A stretch of DNA of 43,267 nt. It comes from Conoideocrella luteorostrata. Taxonomy: Eukaryota > Ascomycota > Sordariomycetes > Hypocreales > Clavicipitaceae. The stretch spans positions 1 to 43,267 of the forward strand of contig JASWJB010000347.1 in NCBI GenBank assembly GCA_032433595.1. The letters are read 5' to 3'. Made by a program: the position numbers and the translations under genes. The notes beneath the pieces are model-generated. The model had not been told where the DNA came from and did not search any database. It worked only from the letters and a program-made list of their open reading frames with translations. This document shows, piece by piece, positions 42,173 through 43,267 of the stretch; the first letter of the stretch is position 1; every line of letters starts with the position of its first letter.

Positions 42173-43267
42173 TGTTTACACGAAGAGGAGGCAGCCTGCG
42201 AACTGGTACAGTGAGTGTGGAGACACGAAGTGTCAGTAACATCACCCACTCTTCACACTCGATTCGTTGTTATATGCGACAGTTACGGAGCCATAATCGT
42301 ACCCAAGACCCCGGTGCGTTGTAGGCAGCCAAATAAGACATCGAGGACGCCTGATACACTGCAGACTACGCTTCTACCAACTAGCAGCTACTTGACAAAT
42401 AGCCGGAAATCCCAGATGTCTATGGACCCCGAGTTTTACCGTAAAGAACTTGAAATAGATACTATCATATATATTACTGTCGCTTATGCGGTATTGATCG
42501 GATTTCTGTAGCGTCTAGTGTAGTAATCGTACTCAAGATGTTTCGTATATCACGTGAACTCTCCGTCTGGTTTCTCTGCGTTTTGAAATACAGAGAGCCT
42601 GGTATGAGTCTTCGCATGTGTTTGATTTCAAAACCGGACTCCACTATATTGTCACCTGGAGACATTATCTGTTTGTTAAGCTGATGAATAACTTTGCTGG
42701 AGGTACTGCCTATCCAGCGGCAGTAGTCCTGCGCCAGCCAAGGAAGTGACCTGACCTCTCTCCGTCCCACACAAATCGACAATACGGAGTAAATACGCAC
42801 ACATTCCTTGACTCCCCACAGCACCACCGCAAATTTGGGTCAAGCCAATGCAGGCTGGTGACAGGTGCATATTTTAGTGGCCCTTAGTACTCCGTGATGC
42901 TTCATTACTCGTTCGGGTTTAGCCTCACAGCCCCACAGATCCTTGTCCCCATCCATGCAGGTGTCATCCCCTCGCATTATAATCTACATCTTGATGGTTC
43001 AACCACTTTCTTCACCTACCTGCCTACTCACTGTCCAAAAGTGTCCCTCACATTCCAGGAATTATGGCAGAGCACCCTGAGATGACTCAGCAGCCCATCC
43101 CGCCTACCCTCCTTAACCCAGATGACTGGTCTGGCATAGGGTGTCACAATGTGAGCAGCTATGGATGTCTGAATGTGTGGAATTGTCCTTGTATTCTATC
43201 TAATATGACGAGGAATTAGACCTCTTCTTATAGATGACTACTATCTATGAATTCCGTCATCGGACCC
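42173..43267. other. Right-end region, nothing firmly supported
   Basis: Several short frames occur on both strands (for example minus 42474-42827), but none shows a domain, signal peptide or consistent codon use. Confidence 0.4.

Noticed and set aside
42474..42827. 117-residue minus-strand frame as a gene
   Set aside because: No recognisable motif and no consistent codon pattern or splice context.

Overview
The window looks like an accessory, repeat-rich stretch of a filamentous ascomycete chromosome. The intact genes have short introns (about 50-85 bp) with GTAAGT-type donors, fungal gene families and signal-peptide proteins. A secreted heat-labile-enterotoxin-type ADP-ribosyltransferase and several small cysteine-rich secreted proteins suggest a host-associated Hypocreales species, possibly insect-pathogenic. 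That taxonomic guess is inference from gene content.

Layout. 0.8-1.5 kb: a small secreted protein with a duplicated four-cysteine domain. 3.7-6.8 kb: a 1008-residue secreted cysteine-repeat protein resembling oocyst-wall proteins. 6.8-9.5 kb: degraded material (solo LTRs, an uncharacterised pseudogene, a NACHT/ankyrin pseudogene cut by an LTR). 10-11.3 kb: a divergent kinase-like gene. 12-13.6 kb: a six-exon ZIP metal transporter with an LTR immediately after its stop codon. 15.7-16.9 kb: a second kinase-like gene. 18.5-19.9 kb: a three-exon GT25-like glycosyltransferase. 20.9-25.2 kb: a graveyard with LTRs, a glycosyltransferase-like 5' fragment, a Harbinger-type transposase remnant, a satellite block, a subtilisin fragment and a short telomere-like motif. 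25.8-28.9 kb: the enterotoxin-type gene and a 17-cysteine secreted protein, transcribed divergently from one 950-bp spacer. 39.2-41 kb: a four-exon berberine-bridge-type FAD oxidase. Exon structures for the ZIP, GT25, oxidase, 17-Cys and duplicated-domain genes were reconstructed by hand; in each case the exon lengths sum to a whole number of codons.

The most unusual part is about 30088-35407. It is a foreign-looking block with strong RNY, GC-ending codon use, AGG as a frequent arginine codon, and coding-like frames on both strands, broken by single-base frameshifts. It lies between the end of a solo LTR and the start of a 66-84 bp minisatellite. The same LTR/satellite pair occurs without the block, in inverted orientation, at 23.2-23.6 kb. 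The in-frame stops I located inside its best frames are TAG or TAA, and the main minus-strand chain ends at two TGA codons. A DNA-virus or other mobile-element origin is possible but I recognise no family in it.

Three kinase-like genes or pseudogenes (10.1, 15.7, 37.6 kb) each lie within about 0.8 kb of a copy of the same unclassified GC-rich interspersed repeat.
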